This document shows, in pieces, positions 15,967 to 23,950 of a stretch of 64,000 nt of DNA (position 1 is its first letter; each line of letters opens with the position of its first letter). A model generated the notes under the pieces. That model did no database searches. It was not told the origin of the DNA and saw only the letters and a list, made by a program, of their open reading frames with translations. A program made the position numbers and the translations under genes. The DNA is from Amycolatopsis nalaikhensis (lineage in GTDB: Bacteria > Actinomycetota > Actinomycetes > Mycobacteriales > Pseudonocardiaceae), in contig NZ_CP127173.1 in assembly GCF_030264295.1 (NCBI RefSeq), positions 8,191,501 through 8,255,500 of the forward strand, in the 5' to 3' direction.

Positions 15967-17139
15967 TCAGAGCCGCAGCCGTAGCTCCGCCGGGCGCCAC
16001 GTGCCGCCGTCCGGTGCCCGCGGCACGTCCTCGGCCGCCAGCGCCAAGTCCGGGAACCGCGCGAACAGCCCCGACAACGCCACCTCCGTCTCCACCCGCG
16101 CGATCGACGCACCCAGGCAGAAGTGCGGCCCGTGCGAGAAGCCCAGCTGCGACGGCCCGGACCGGGTGACGTCGAGCCGGTCGGCGTCGGCGAACACCCG
16201 CGGGTCGCGGTCGGCCGCCACCATCGCCGCCGTCACCCGCTCACCTTCGCGGATCACCGACCCGTCGATCTCGACGTCCTCCCGCGCGAACCGCGGCGTG
16301 GTCAGCAGCTGCGGGCTGCAGAACCGCATCAGCTCCTCCACCGCACCCGGCCACAACCCCGGATCCGCCCGCAGGGCCGCGAGCTGGTCCGGGTGCCGCA
16401 GCAGGGCTTCGACGGCGTTGGCGATCAGGTTCACCGGCGTCTGCCCGGCGAGCACGAGGTGCCAGACCAGCGTGACCAGCTCGGTGTCGGTGAGCCGGTC
16501 GTCGTCCTGGGCGTGCACGAGGTCACCGATCAGGTCGTCGCCCGGTTCGGCGCGGCTGCGGGTCACCGCGTCCTTCGCGCCCGCGATGATCTCGGGGATC
16601 GCCGCGGCGAAGTCCGGTCCCGCGCCGCCGGCGACCGCGGCGCCGTACTCGCGCCAGCGCGGGCGGTCGGCGTCGGGGATGCCCACCAGCTCGCAGATGA
16701 CGTCCATCGGCAGCGGCCGCGCGAAGTGCGGCACCAGGTCGACGACCCCGTCCTCGGCGTGCGCGGGCAGCTCGTCGAGCAGGCGCTCGGTGATCGCCGC
16801 CAGGCGCGGGCGCAGCTGGGCGGCGCGCTTCGGGGTGAAGGCGGGGGCGACCAGCCGCCGCAGCCGCAGGTGCTCGGGCCCGTCCTGCTCGGCCATCGTC
16901 CGCATGTACTCGAGGCAGTGCTCGGGGATGCCCGGCGGTCGCATGAAGCTCCCGGCGCGGACCTCGAACCGCGGGTCGGCCAGCATCGCGCGGGCCTCGG
17001 CGTAGCGGGTGAGCGCCCAGAACGGGCCGAAGCCGGGGATCACCAGCTTCGCCACCGCGCTGACCTCGCGGGCCTGGTCGTAGGCGGTGAAGGGGTCGGT
17101 GAGGACCTTGAAGTCGGTCAGGTCGATCTCGGGGGTCAT
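15967..17139 (-). CDS. Cytochrome P450
   Basis: The 390-aa soluble bacterial P450 has the heme motif GFSHGPHFCLG with Cys341, the ExxR pair E269-R272, and the I-helix AGQTP (231-235) in place of the usual AGxET/D-T-T. The missing acidic residue may alter proton delivery. Such enzymes hydroxylate secondary metabolites or xenobiotics. No ferredoxin gene is adjacent. It is divergent from the TetR at 17224 and shares its short intergenic region. The ATG at 17139 follows the regulatory palindromes. Confidence 0.94.
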   Translation of the reverse strand: MTPEIDLTDFKVLTDPFTAYDQAREVSAVAKLVIPGFGPFWALTRYAEARAMLADPRFEVRAGSFMRPPGIPEHCLEYMRTMAEQDGPEHLRLRRLVAPAFTPKRAAQLRPRLAAITERLLDELPAHAEDGVVDLVPHFARPLPMDVICELVGIPDADRPRWREYGAAVAGGAGPDFAAAIPEIIAGAKDAVTRSRAEPGDDLIGDLVHAQDDDRLTDTELVTLVWHLVLAGQTPVNLIANAVEALLRHPDQLAALRADPGLWPGAVEELMRFCSPQLLTTPRFAREDVEIDGSVIREGERVTAAMVAADRDPRVFADADRLDVTRSGPSQLGFSHGPHFCLGASIARVETEVALSGLFARFPDLALAAEDVPRAPDGGTWRPAELRLRL

Positions 17140-17148
17140 GCCACTCCA

Positions 17149-17177
17149 GATGTTCACATCAGATGGTCTTATCATCT
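17149..17177. promoter_or_regulatory. Operator palindromes between the P450 and TetR genes
   Basis: GATGT-TC-ACATC (17149-17160) is a perfect dyad and AGATG-N7-CATCT (17161-17177) follows directly. Together they occupy the centre of the divergent promoter region. Binding by the adjacent TetR is inferred. Confidence 0.6.
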
Positions 17178-17223
17178 CAGTGGTCACGGTAGCTTGGCTC
17201 GCGACACCGCGGCAAGGAGGACG

Positions 17224-18267
17224 ATGGTCAGGCTCAGCAGGGCGGAGACCCAGGAACGCAACCGCGCGAAGGTCCTCTCCGCCGCCCGGGACGAGTTCGC
17301 CCGCCGCGGCTTCCGCGAGGCCAAGATCGACGTCATCGCCGAACGCGCCGAGCTCACCCGCGGCGCGGTCTACTCCAACTTCCCCGGCAAACGGGCGCTC
17401 TACTTCGCCGTCCTGGCCGACCTCGCCGAACGCGCACCGAGGCTCGCCACCCCGCCGCCGAACGCCGACGCGGCCGACGTCCTGGCCGCGTTCGCCCGCG
17501 CCTGGGTCGCCCGCCTGCCCCTGGCCACCGACAGCGACAGCGACGAAGCCCGCCTCGCCCGCGACCTGCTGCCCGAGATCCTCGCCGACGACCACACCCG
17601 GCGACCGTTCGCGCAGCTCATGCGCGTGAACGCGGTCCTGCTCGGGCTCGCCCTCGAACGCGTCCGCCCGGGACGGCGCCTGGTCCGCGTCGCCGAAGCC
17701 GCCCTCACCACCCTGCACGGCGCGAGCCAGCTCGCCGCCGCCGCACCCGGCTTCGGCGAGCCGTTCCACATCGTCACCGCCTGCGCGGCCCTGCTCGACC
17801 TGGACCTCAGCGACGACTGGCCCAGCACCCCGCCGATCACCAGCCAGGCCCGCCCCGCCGACGAGCCGTGGACCCCACCGGCGGCGACCGACCTGCTCAC
17901 CGGCGACACCGTGCGTCCCGGCGACGGCGTCATCGCCGTCCTGGGCCTGCACCGCGCCTCGGCCTTCGAAGAAGCCGTCCGCACCGGCGTGGACGTCACC
18001 GCCGTGCTCGTCACCAGCGACCCCGGCGAGCTGGCCCCGCTGGCCCGCCTCGCCGTCGCCGACCTGCGCGGCTGCCTCGACCAGGCGATCGCCCCGGACC
18101 CGCGGCCCCGGCTGCGGATCGTCTGCGACGCGGGCGGCGAGCTCGCCGCGGCCGCCGGCGTCACCGCGGTCAGCGACGCCACCGAAACCGCCGTGCGCGT
18201 GGAAGGCGGCCGGATCGTCGTGCGCGCCGACGGGTTCGGCGCCTGCCACGCGGCCGCGACCGGGTAG
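17224..18267 (+). CDS. TetR-family regulator with a C-terminal redoxin-like domain
   Basis: Residues 10-60 form a TetR HTH (IDVIAERAELTRGAVYSNFP) and about 70-190 the helical domain. At 347 aa it is about 150 residues longer than usual. Residues 220-347 look like a thioredoxin-fold/peroxiredoxin-type domain: PGDGVIAVLGLHRASAFEEA, an APLARLAVADLRG segment, LRIVCDAGGELAAAAGV and AVRVEGGRIVVRADGFGACH. The canonical peroxidatic Cys position is not obvious; Cys284, Cys301 and Cys341 are present. A redox or ligand-sensing role is inferred. It probably regulates the divergent P450. Confidence 0.82.
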   Translation: MVRLSRAETQERNRAKVLSAARDEFARRGFREAKIDVIAERAELTRGAVYSNFPGKRALYFAVLADLAERAPRLATPPPNADAADVLAAFARAWVARLPLATDSDSDEARLARDLLPEILADDHTRRPFAQLMRVNAVLLGLALERVRPGRRLVRVAEAALTTLHGASQLAAAAPGFGEPFHIVTACAALLDLDLSDDWPSTPPITSQARPADEPWTPPAATDLLTGDTVRPGDGVIAVLGLHRASAFEEAVRTGVDVTAVLVTSDPGELAPLARLAVADLRGCLDQAIAPDPRPRLRIVCDAGGELAAAAGVTAVSDATETAVRVEGGRIVVRADGFGACHAAATG

Positions 18268-18330
18268 GTGTCGGTAACCGGCCCGCCCGTTCGTCGGCAG
18301 GGTGACCGGACACGGGGAAAGGAGCGGGTG

Positions 18331-19605
18331 GTGGACGTCGAGACCGCCGTCGCCGAGGCGTTCCGCGAAGAGTGGGGCCAGGTCGTGGCCACGCTCATCC
18401 GGATCACCGGCGACTGGGACCTCGCCGAAGAGTGCGCCCAGGAAGCCTTCGCGCTCGCGCTGCGCACGTGGCCCCGCGACGGCGTCCCGCGCCGCCCCGG
18501 CGCCTGGCTCACCACCGCCGCCCGCAACCGCGCCACCGACCGGCTCCGCCGCGACGCCCTCGGCGTCGCCAAGCTCCGGGAGGCCGCGCTGATGGACGTC
18601 ACGGAAGAACCCGGCCCCGACGACAGCGGCGTCACCGACGACCGGCTGCGGCTCATCTTCACCTGCTGCCACCCCGCGCTCGCCACCGAAGCCCAGGTCG
18701 CGCTCGCCCTGCGCACCCTCGCCGGGCTCAGTACCGCCGAGATCGCCCGCGCCTTCCTCGTGCCGGAAGCGACCATGTCGCAACGGCTCGTGCGGGTGAA
18801 GCGCAAGATCCGCCACGCCAGCATCCCGTACCGAGTCCCACCCGCGCACCTGCTGCCCGAACGCACCGCCGCCGTGCTCGGCGTGCTCTACCTGACGTTC
18901 AACGAGGGCTACTCCGCCAGCGCGGGCCCCGACCTGCTGCGCCCCGACCTCGCCGCCGAAGCCCTCCGCCTCGCCCGCGTCCTGGCCCAGCTGATGCCCG
19001 ACGAACCCGAGGTCCTCGGCCTGCTCGCGCTGATGCTGCTGCAGCACGCCCGCCGCGCCACCCGCGTCGGCCCCGACGGCGTCCTCGTCCCCCTGGAGGA
19101 CCAGGACCGCGGCCGCTGGGACACGAGCGAAATCGCCGAAGGCACGCAGGTCCTGGAGACCGCGCTGCGCCGACGGCGGCCCGGCCCGTACCAGATCCAG
19201 GCCGCCATCGCCGCCTGCCACGCCACCGCCGCGCGGCCCGCCGACACCGACTGGGCCCAGATCGCCGGGCTCTACGGCGAACTGCGCAAACACGTGCCCA
19301 GCGCCGTCGTCGAACTGAACCGGGCCGTCGCGGTCGGCATGGCCGAGGGCCCCGCCGCCGGGCTCGCGCTCCTCGACGGCCTGACCATGGACGGCTACCA
19401 CCTGCTCCCGGCCACCCGCGCCGACTTCCTCCGTCGCCTCGGCCGCCACGCCGAAGCCGCGCAGTGGTACGCGAAAGCCCGCGACCTGGCCCCCACCGAC
19501 GCCGAACGCGCGTACCTCACGCGACGAATTTCGGAAGCCGTGTCGGTCTCGGGCGAGCCCGATCGTCGGGAGGGCGAACCCCGATCACCGGAGGAACGCC
19601 CATGA
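18331..19605 (+). CDS. ECF42-type RNA polymerase sigma factor with C-terminal TPR-like extension
   Basis: The 424-aa protein has sigma-70 region 2 (about residues 8-75, DLAEECAQEAFALALRTWP), region 4 (about 110-160, LSTAEIARAFLVPEATMSQR) and the long C-terminal domain of this group, with FTCCHPAL, LYLTFNEGYSAS and ALMLLQHARRATR. ECF42 factors lack an anti-sigma factor and are typically encoded with DGPF proteins; here one follows two genes downstream. The GTG at 18331 is preceded by AAAGGAG with 6-nt spacing. It overlaps the hydrolase gene as ATGA. Confidence 0.92.
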   Translation: MDVETAVAEAFREEWGQVVATLIRITGDWDLAEECAQEAFALALRTWPRDGVPRRPGAWLTTAARNRATDRLRRDALGVAKLREAALMDVTEEPGPDDSGVTDDRLRLIFTCCHPALATEAQVALALRTLAGLSTAEIARAFLVPEATMSQRLVRVKRKIRHASIPYRVPPAHLLPERTAAVLGVLYLTFNEGYSASAGPDLLRPDLAAEALRLARVLAQLMPDEPEVLGLLALMLLQHARRATRVGPDGVLVPLEDQDRGRWDTSEIAEGTQVLETALRRRRPGPYQIQAAIAACHATAARPADTDWAQIAGLYGELRKHVPSAVVELNRAVAVGMAEGPAAGLALLDGLTMDGYHLLPATRADFLRRLGRHAEAAQWYAKARDLAPTDAERAYLTRRISEAVSVSGEPDRREGEPRSPEERP

Positions 19606-20366
19606 CCACCCTCGCCGTCCCCGGCGCCACTCTCACCTACGACGTCACCGGCCGCGGCCCGGTGCTGCTGCTGGTCCCCGGCGGGCCCGCCGACGCCGCC
19701 GTGTTCACGTCCATCCGGCCCGTGCTCGCCGAAGACCACACCGTCGTCACCTTCGACCCGCGCGGCCTCGGCCGCAGTCCCCTCGACGGCGAACCGGGCC
19801 CCGACGTCCTGCGCGAGCACGCCGACGACGTGCACCGGCTGCTCGCCGAAGTGGGTCCCGCCGACGTGTTCGCCAGCAGCGGCGGCGCCATCACAATGCT
19901 GACGCACCTTGTGCGCCACCCCGGCCAAGTCCGGACGCTCGTGCTGCACGAACCCCCGATCACCCGGTACCTGCCCGTGGGAACCCTCGACGGCCCCGAC
20001 GTCGCCGCGCTCTACCGGGAACAGGGCCTCGGCGCGGCCTTCGCCGCGTTCATGGCGACCTTGGGCATCGACCCCGCCCCGCCGCTGGACCCGGGCGCGG
20101 AAGGCAACTTCGCCTACTTCTTCGGCCACCTCATGCCCGCCGTCGGCGCCTACGACCCCGACCTGGCCGCCCTGCGCGCGACCACCACGCGGCTGGTCGT
20201 CGGCGTCGGCGAAAAATCGGCCGGGCAGCCCGCCGGTGAAGCGGGCCTCGGCCTGGCCGCCGCCCTCGGCGTCACCGCCGAACCGTTCCCCGGCGACCAC
20301 GGCGGGTTCTCCGCCGAACCGGTCGCCTTCGCCGCGCGTCTGCGCGAAGTGCTGGAAGGACGTTGA
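19602..20366 (+). CDS. Alpha/beta hydrolase
   Basis: The 254-aa protein has the alpha/beta hydrolase fold with the oxyanion strand LLLVPGGPADA, DPRGLGRS and a catalytic His in PGDHGGF. The nucleophile elbow reads ASSGGA rather than GxSxG, keeping the Ser but replacing the first Gly by Ala. Substrate unknown. It lies between the sigma factor (ATGA overlap) and the DGPF gene (1-nt gap), so it belongs to the ECF42 operon and may be its output enzyme. Confidence 0.88.
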   Translation: MTTLAVPGATLTYDVTGRGPVLLLVPGGPADAAVFTSIRPVLAEDHTVVTFDPRGLGRSPLDGEPGPDVLREHADDVHRLLAEVGPADVFASSGGAITMLTHLVRHPGQVRTLVLHEPPITRYLPVGTLDGPDVAALYREQGLGAAFAAFMATLGIDPAPPLDPGAEGNFAYFFGHLMPAVGAYDPDLAALRATTTRLVVGVGEKSAGQPAGEAGLGLAAALGVTAEPFPGDHGGFSAEPVAFAARLREVLEGR

Positions 20367-20367
20367 C

Positions 20368-20703
20368 ATGCAATACCTGCTGATGATCGCCGGTGACGAG
20401 TCCGCCGCGGAACACCAGAACGACGGCTGTGACGGCTGGGGTGAGGAACTGGAGCGCCAGGGCAAGATCCGCGGCGGCGGTGGTCTCCGCCCGCCTTCGG
20501 AGGCGACCACGATCCGCGTCCGCGACGGCGAAGTCCTGCTCACCGACGGGCCGTTCACCGAGGCCAAGGAACAGATCGGCGGCTACGTCGTCCTCGACTG
20601 CGAAGACCTCGACGAAGCACTCGCCATCGCCGCCCGCCACCCCGCGGCGACCTACGGCAGCATCGAGGTCCGCCCGATCCTGGGCCCGGAGGACTTCGCC
20701 TGA
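20368..20703 (+). CDS. YCII-related protein of the DGPF family
   Basis: The 111-aa single-domain protein begins MQYLLMIAGDES and carries the eponymous motif as TDGPFTEAKEQIGGY around residues 62-77. DGPF/YCII proteins are small ferredoxin-like-fold proteins of unclear activity. They are strongly linked to ECF42 sigma factors and may bind a ligand or process a small molecule. It is the third gene of the sigma operon and its TGA overlaps the next ATG (TGATG). Confidence 0.93.
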   Translation: MQYLLMIAGDESAAEHQNDGCDGWGEELERQGKIRGGGGLRPPSEATTIRVRDGEVLLTDGPFTEAKEQIGGYVVLDCEDLDEALAIAARHPAATYGSIEVRPILGPEDFA

Positions 20704-21188
20704 TGCCCACCGTCATCGACCGGCCCGCCCAGCGCTACGTCGCCGAGCGCGCCACCCTCGCCATCCCGGAGTTCCCGCGCATCGCCGACCGCCTGCCCCC
20801 GCTGATCGGTGGTTTGGCCGCACGCGGCGTCACCCCGGCCGGGCCGCCGTTCTTCCGCTACCGGGTACTCCACCCCGGGATGCGGTTCACCGTCGAAGCC
20901 GCCGTCCCGATCGACGGCGAGTTCACCCCGGACGAGCCTGCCTTCCTCGACGAGGTCCCGGCCGGGAGGTACGTCCTCGACACCTACGTCGGCGCGCCCG
21001 ACGGCCTGGCCGCCGCGACCGCGTCGGTGCTCGCCTGGGGCGAGGCCGAGGGCTTGGTGTGGGACCGCCGCGAAGGCCCCGACGGCGAGGAGTGGGGCGG
21101 CCGCCTGGAAGTGCTGCGCACCGACCCGCGCGAAGAGCCCGACCCCACGCGGTGGGTGACCGACCTGCTGTTCCGCCTCGACGACTAG
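20703..21188 (+). CDS. GyrI-like small-molecule-binding protein
   Basis: The 161-aa protein has a GyrI-like/AraC effector-binding (SHS2) fold: RYVAERATLAIPEFPRIADR, PPFFRYRVL, FTVEAAVPIDG and VPAGRYVLDTYVGAPDGL. Such stand-alone domains bind hydrophobic or cationic small molecules, and some are hydrolases. It ends the ECF42 operon, overlapping the DGPF gene by one base, and is followed by a strong palindromic terminator. Confidence 0.85.
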   Translation: MPTVIDRPAQRYVAERATLAIPEFPRIADRLPPLIGGLAARGVTPAGPPFFRYRVLHPGMRFTVEAAVPIDGEFTPDEPAFLDEVPAGRYVLDTYVGAPDGLAAATASVLAWGEAEGLVWDRREGPDGEEWGGRLEVLRTDPREEPDPTRWVTDLLFRLDD

Positions 21189-21190
21189 CC

Positions 21191-21236
21191 GTCGTGAGTG
21201 GCGATTCGGGTTAGAACCCGAATCGCCACTCACGAC
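21191..21236. terminator. Perfect 22-bp palindrome acting as bidirectional terminator (repeat family 2)
   Basis: The arms 21191-21212 and 21215-21236 are perfectly complementary around a 2-nt AG loop. The outer part is CGTGAGTG/CACTCACG and the inner part GGTT-AG-AACC. It separates convergent genes and contains the stop codon of the minus-strand DUF1772 gene. A relative with the same outer and inner parts but a different middle lies at 49902-49947. Confidence 0.88.
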
Positions 21237-21676
21237 CGCCGGGTGACCACGGCCGCGACGAGGCAGGCGAACCCGGCCGTGCTCACCACCGCACGCACGA
21301 TGTTCCAGCGCACCCACACCGTCTCGAACCGGGCGCGCAGGGCCGCGTAGTCGTCGCCGCCGTTCTCCAGTGCGTTGTTCAGCGGGATGTTCACCACCCC
21401 GGTGATCACCACCATCGCCACCAGCAGCGCGAACCCGGCGATCACCCACGGGCCCGGCTTCAGGAACACGGCCACGCCCGCCAGCAGCGGCGCGCCGAGG
21501 AACGTCGCGAGAAAGACCGGGTTGACGATCGCGACGTTGATCCCGCGCATGCCCTCCACGAACGTCTTGTCGTCGGCGCGTGCCAGCCCCGGCATCACCG
21601 AACACGCGTAGGCGTAGAACAACCCGGCGATCAGCCCGGCCGCGACCAGGGCGGCCACCAGTACCACTGTGGACAT
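21230..21676 (-). CDS. DUF1772 family membrane protein
   Basis: The 148-aa protein has four hydrophobic segments and the family signature GLFYAYACSVMPGLARADDKTFVEGMRGIN near residues 15-45. DUF1772 includes anthrone-oxygenase-like proteins, but the function of this one is unknown. The ATG at 21676 with an AGGGAG site is preferred over a GTG at 21703. Its TGA lies inside the terminator palindrome. It is divergent from the AraC gene at 21787. Confidence 0.87.
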   Translation of the reverse strand: MSTVVLVAALVAAGLIAGLFYAYACSVMPGLARADDKTFVEGMRGINVAIVNPVFLATFLGAPLLAGVAVFLKPGPWVIAGFALLVAMVVITGVVNIPLNNALENGGDDYAALRARFETVWVRWNIVRAVVSTAGFACLVAAVVTRRS

Positions 21677-21786
21677 CGGTCTCTCCCTCACGATCGTCGT
21701 CACGACGTCGAGTCAAACAGGCCCACGTGAGACTCTCCATGGTTCACAACCTCGATGGCATGTTTCAGCGTCTACACTCGCCGTCC

Positions 21787-22731
21787 ATGGACCCGCTCGC
21801 CGCACTGCTGGACGGACCCCGCGCCCACGGCGCGTTCCTGCTGCGCTCGGTGCTGACCCCGCCGTGGTCGCTGCGGATCGAGGACCGGGCGCCGCTGACC
21901 GTCGTCTCGGCCGTGCGCGGCCGGGCGTGGATCGTGCCCGACACCGGCGACGCGGTCCTCATCGGCGAAGGCGACGTCGCGATCGCTCGCGGCCCCGACC
22001 CGTACGTCGTCGCCGACCACCCCGAAACCCCGCCGCAGGCGCACATCCTGCCCGGCCAGGAGTGCCGCACCCCCGACGGCGGGCACCTCACCGAACTCAC
22101 CCACGTCGGCGTCCGCACCTGGGGCCACGGCACCGACGGCCCGGACGTCCTGCTCACCGGCACCTACGGCATGGAAGGCGAACTCAGCGACCGGCTCCTC
22201 GCCGCCCTGCCCCCGCTGATCGTCCTGCGCGCGGCCGACTGGCCGACGCCGCTGGCCGGGCTGCTCGCCGACGAGATCGGCAAGGACGTGCCCGGCCAGG
22301 AAGCCGTCCTGGACCGCCTGCTCGACCTGCTGCTGATCGCGGCGCTGCGGGCCTGGTTCGACCGGCCCGGCACCTCCGCGCCCGCCTGGTACCGCGCCCA
22401 CGCGGACCCCGTCGTCGGCCACGCCCTCCGGTTGCTGCAGCACCAGCCCGCCGAACCGTGGACCGTCGCCAAGCTCGCCGCCGACACCGGCGTCTCCCGG
22501 GCGGCGCTGGCCCGGCGGTTCACCGCCCTCGTCGGCGAGCCCCCGATCGCCTACCTCGCCGGCTGGCGCCTGGCCCTCGCCGCCGACCTGCTGCGCCAGC
22601 AACCGGACGCCACGATCGGGGCGATCGCCCACCAGGTCGGCTACGGCAGCGCGTTCGCGCTCAGTGCCGCCTTCAAACGCGAGTTCGGCGTCAGTCCCCA
22701 GCGGTACCGGGTCAGGGCTCGAGCGTCATGA
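21787..22731 (+). CDS. AraC family regulator with cupin sensor domain
   Basis: The 314-aa protein has an N-terminal cupin-type AraC binding domain (about residues 10-190, with FLLRSVLTPPWSLRI and LIGEGDVAIARGPDPY) and a C-terminal AraC HTH pair (about 215-312; VAKLAADTGVSRAALARRFT and IGAIAHQVGYGSAFALSAAF). Its -10-like TACACT lies 8 nt before the ATG. It is divergent from the DUF1772 gene, its probable target. Its 3' end overlaps the convergent SnoaL-like gene by about 20 nt. Confidence 0.92.
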   Translation: MDPLAALLDGPRAHGAFLLRSVLTPPWSLRIEDRAPLTVVSAVRGRAWIVPDTGDAVLIGEGDVAIARGPDPYVVADHPETPPQAHILPGQECRTPDGGHLTELTHVGVRTWGHGTDGPDVLLTGTYGMEGELSDRLLAALPPLIVLRAADWPTPLAGLLADEIGKDVPGQEAVLDRLLDLLLIAALRAWFDRPGTSAPAWYRAHADPVVGHALRLLQHQPAEPWTVAKLAADTGVSRAALARRFTALVGEPPIAYLAGWRLALAADLLRQQPDATIGAIAHQVGYGSAFALSAAFKREFGVSPQRYRVRARAS

Positions 22732-23130
22732 GCGCCTGGCCGGTGGTGCCGTCGAAGGGCACGGAACTGTGCTCGTGCACGACTTTCCAGCCGTCGCCGC
22801 CCCGGCGGAACCCGACCGTGGAGCGCACCCACATCCGTACTTCGGTGCCGTCGACCATCGTGCCGCTGACGTGGAACAGGTAGTGCGCGAAGGCGACGTC
22901 GTCACCGGCGACCACTTCGAGGTCGCGGATCCGCAGGTCGATCGTCGAACGGTAGGCGTCGAGCCACGTCCGCAGCGGGCGCGCTCGGCGTCGCGGCCGG
23001 TGTCGCGCAACGAATCGAGGGCGTCGAACAGGACGAGGTCCTCGGCGTACTGCGCGACCAGCGTCTCGATGTCCTTCGCCGCCACGGCCGCGGCTCGCTC
23101 TTCGACGAGCGCGGTCACCGCGGCGGTCAC
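22712..23130 (-). pseudogene. SnoaL-like (NTF2-fold) protein with a one-base frameshift
   Basis: The first part reads MTAAVTALVEERAAAVAAKD ... LRDTGRDAERAR and the second VVAGDDVAFAHYLFHVSGTM ... ALMTLEP, both good SnoaL-like/nuclear-transport-factor-2-fold sequence in different frames. Near 22975 one base appears to be missing; adding a G on the plus strand joins them as ...RARLRTWLDAYRS... . Corrected length is about 139 aa. These proteins are ketosteroid-isomerase-like and often catalytically unassigned. It is the last gene of an ArsR-AHSA1-SnoaL operon, overlapping the AHSA1 stop as GTGA. Confidence 0.85.
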
Positions 23131-23558
23131 CGGAGCTCCCCGGCCAGCCGGTCCAGCCAGTCCGCCGTGCCCTGCTCGCGCCACGCCGGGTCCTCGGCGC
23201 CGTCGAGGAAGGTGCCCTGCTCGGTGAGGACGACGCGCGTCTCGCCGCCCTCGTCGGCGAACTCGACCGTGGTGACCGAGACGGTGGCGAGCGCGTCGCC
23301 GCCGCTGAGCGTCGAGGAGTAGACGATCCGCTGCTCCGGCACGACGTCGTGGTAGGTCGAGACGACCGACAAGGCCGTGCCGCCCGGTCCCGTGGCGTCG
23401 ACGGTTTCCTTCCCGCCGACGCGGAAGTCGAGCGTGTGCTCGCCGTCCGGGACGAACCAGCGGGCCTTGGCCGCCGGGTCGGCCCACGCGGCGAACACCC
23501 GGTCCCGCGGGGCGGGGTAGGTGCGTTCCAGCGTGAAGGTGGCGTGCTTGACCGTCAT
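23127..23558 (-). CDS. AHSA1/SRPBCC family protein
   Basis: The 143-aa protein (MTVKHATFTLERTYPAPRDR VFAAWADPAAKARWF...) has the AHSA1 hallmarks: RVFAAWADP, the KARWF motif and the terminal WREQGTADWLDRL helix. It probably binds a small hydrophobic ligand. It overlaps both its neighbours by 4 nt, downstream of an ArsR gene, and so forms the second ArsR-AHSA1 module of the window. Confidence 0.92.
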   Translation of the reverse strand: MTVKHATFTLERTYPAPRDRVFAAWADPAAKARWFVPDGEHTLDFRVGGKETVDATGPGGTALSVVSTYHDVVPEQRIVYSSTLSGGDALATVSVTTVEFADEGGETRVVLTEQGTFLDGAEDPAWREQGTADWLDRLAGELR

Positions 23559-23902
23559 GACGTGCTCCCTTCCGAGGTGCCGGGCCCGGCGAGGAAGTCG
23601 CCGAGCCGGTCGAGCCTGCCTTCCCACGTGGTGCGCTGCCGCCCCAGCCAGTGCTCGCCGTCGCGCAGCACAGCCGGCTCGATCCGGCAGGTGCGCACGC
23701 GGCCGACCTTCTCCGACCGCACGATGCCGGCGGACTCCAGCACTTGGAGGTGCTGCACCACCGCGGCCAGCGACATGGTCAGTGGCTCGGCCAGCTCACT
23801 GACCGACGCCGGACCGCGCACGAGCCGCTCCACCAGCGCCCGCCGCGTCCGGTCGCCCAGCGCGCGGAACACCAGGTCCAGCGACTCATCATGGTTAAGC
23901 AT
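23555..23902 (-). CDS. ArsR/SmtB family transcriptional regulator
   Basis: The 115-aa winged-helix protein reads MLNHDESLDLVFRALGDRTR with recognition region LTMSLAAVVQHLQVLESAGI (about residues 41-61). No metal-binding Cys motif is visible. Two 18-bp operator-like sites lie upstream; the nearer one (23894-23911) covers the ATG itself, which suggests strong autoregulation of the ArsR-AHSA1-SnoaL operon. The message may be leaderless. Confidence 0.92.
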   Translation of the reverse strand: MLNHDESLDLVFRALGDRTRRALVERLVRGPASVSELAEPLTMSLAAVVQHLQVLESAGIVRSEKVGRVRTCRIEPAVLRDGEHWLGRQRTTWEGRLDRLGDFLAGPGTSEGSTS

Positions 23903-23950
23903 GTACTTAAGTTATGCCTCGGCCCGTCGATAGTCAAGTAACTACTTAAG
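23894..23950 (-). promoter_or_regulatory. Two ArsR operator sites
   Basis: GTTAAGCATGTACTTAAG (23894-23911) and GTCAAGTAACTACTTAAG (23933-23950) match at 14 of 18 positions, each with the dyad TNAAGNA-NN-TACTTAA. They are 39 bp apart. The first overlaps the arsR ATG and the second overlaps the 3' end of the coiled-coil protein gene. Confidence 0.8.

Noticed and set aside
12676..18267. Secondary-metabolite cluster built on the DrrAB-like pump and P450
   Set aside because: No polyketide synthase, NRPS or other core enzyme is present, and an IS element separates the parts.
15967..19449. Minus-strand 1160-codon frame
   Set aside because: Only the last 390 residues are the P450. The rest is antisense to the TetR and sigma factor genes and has no recognisable domain.
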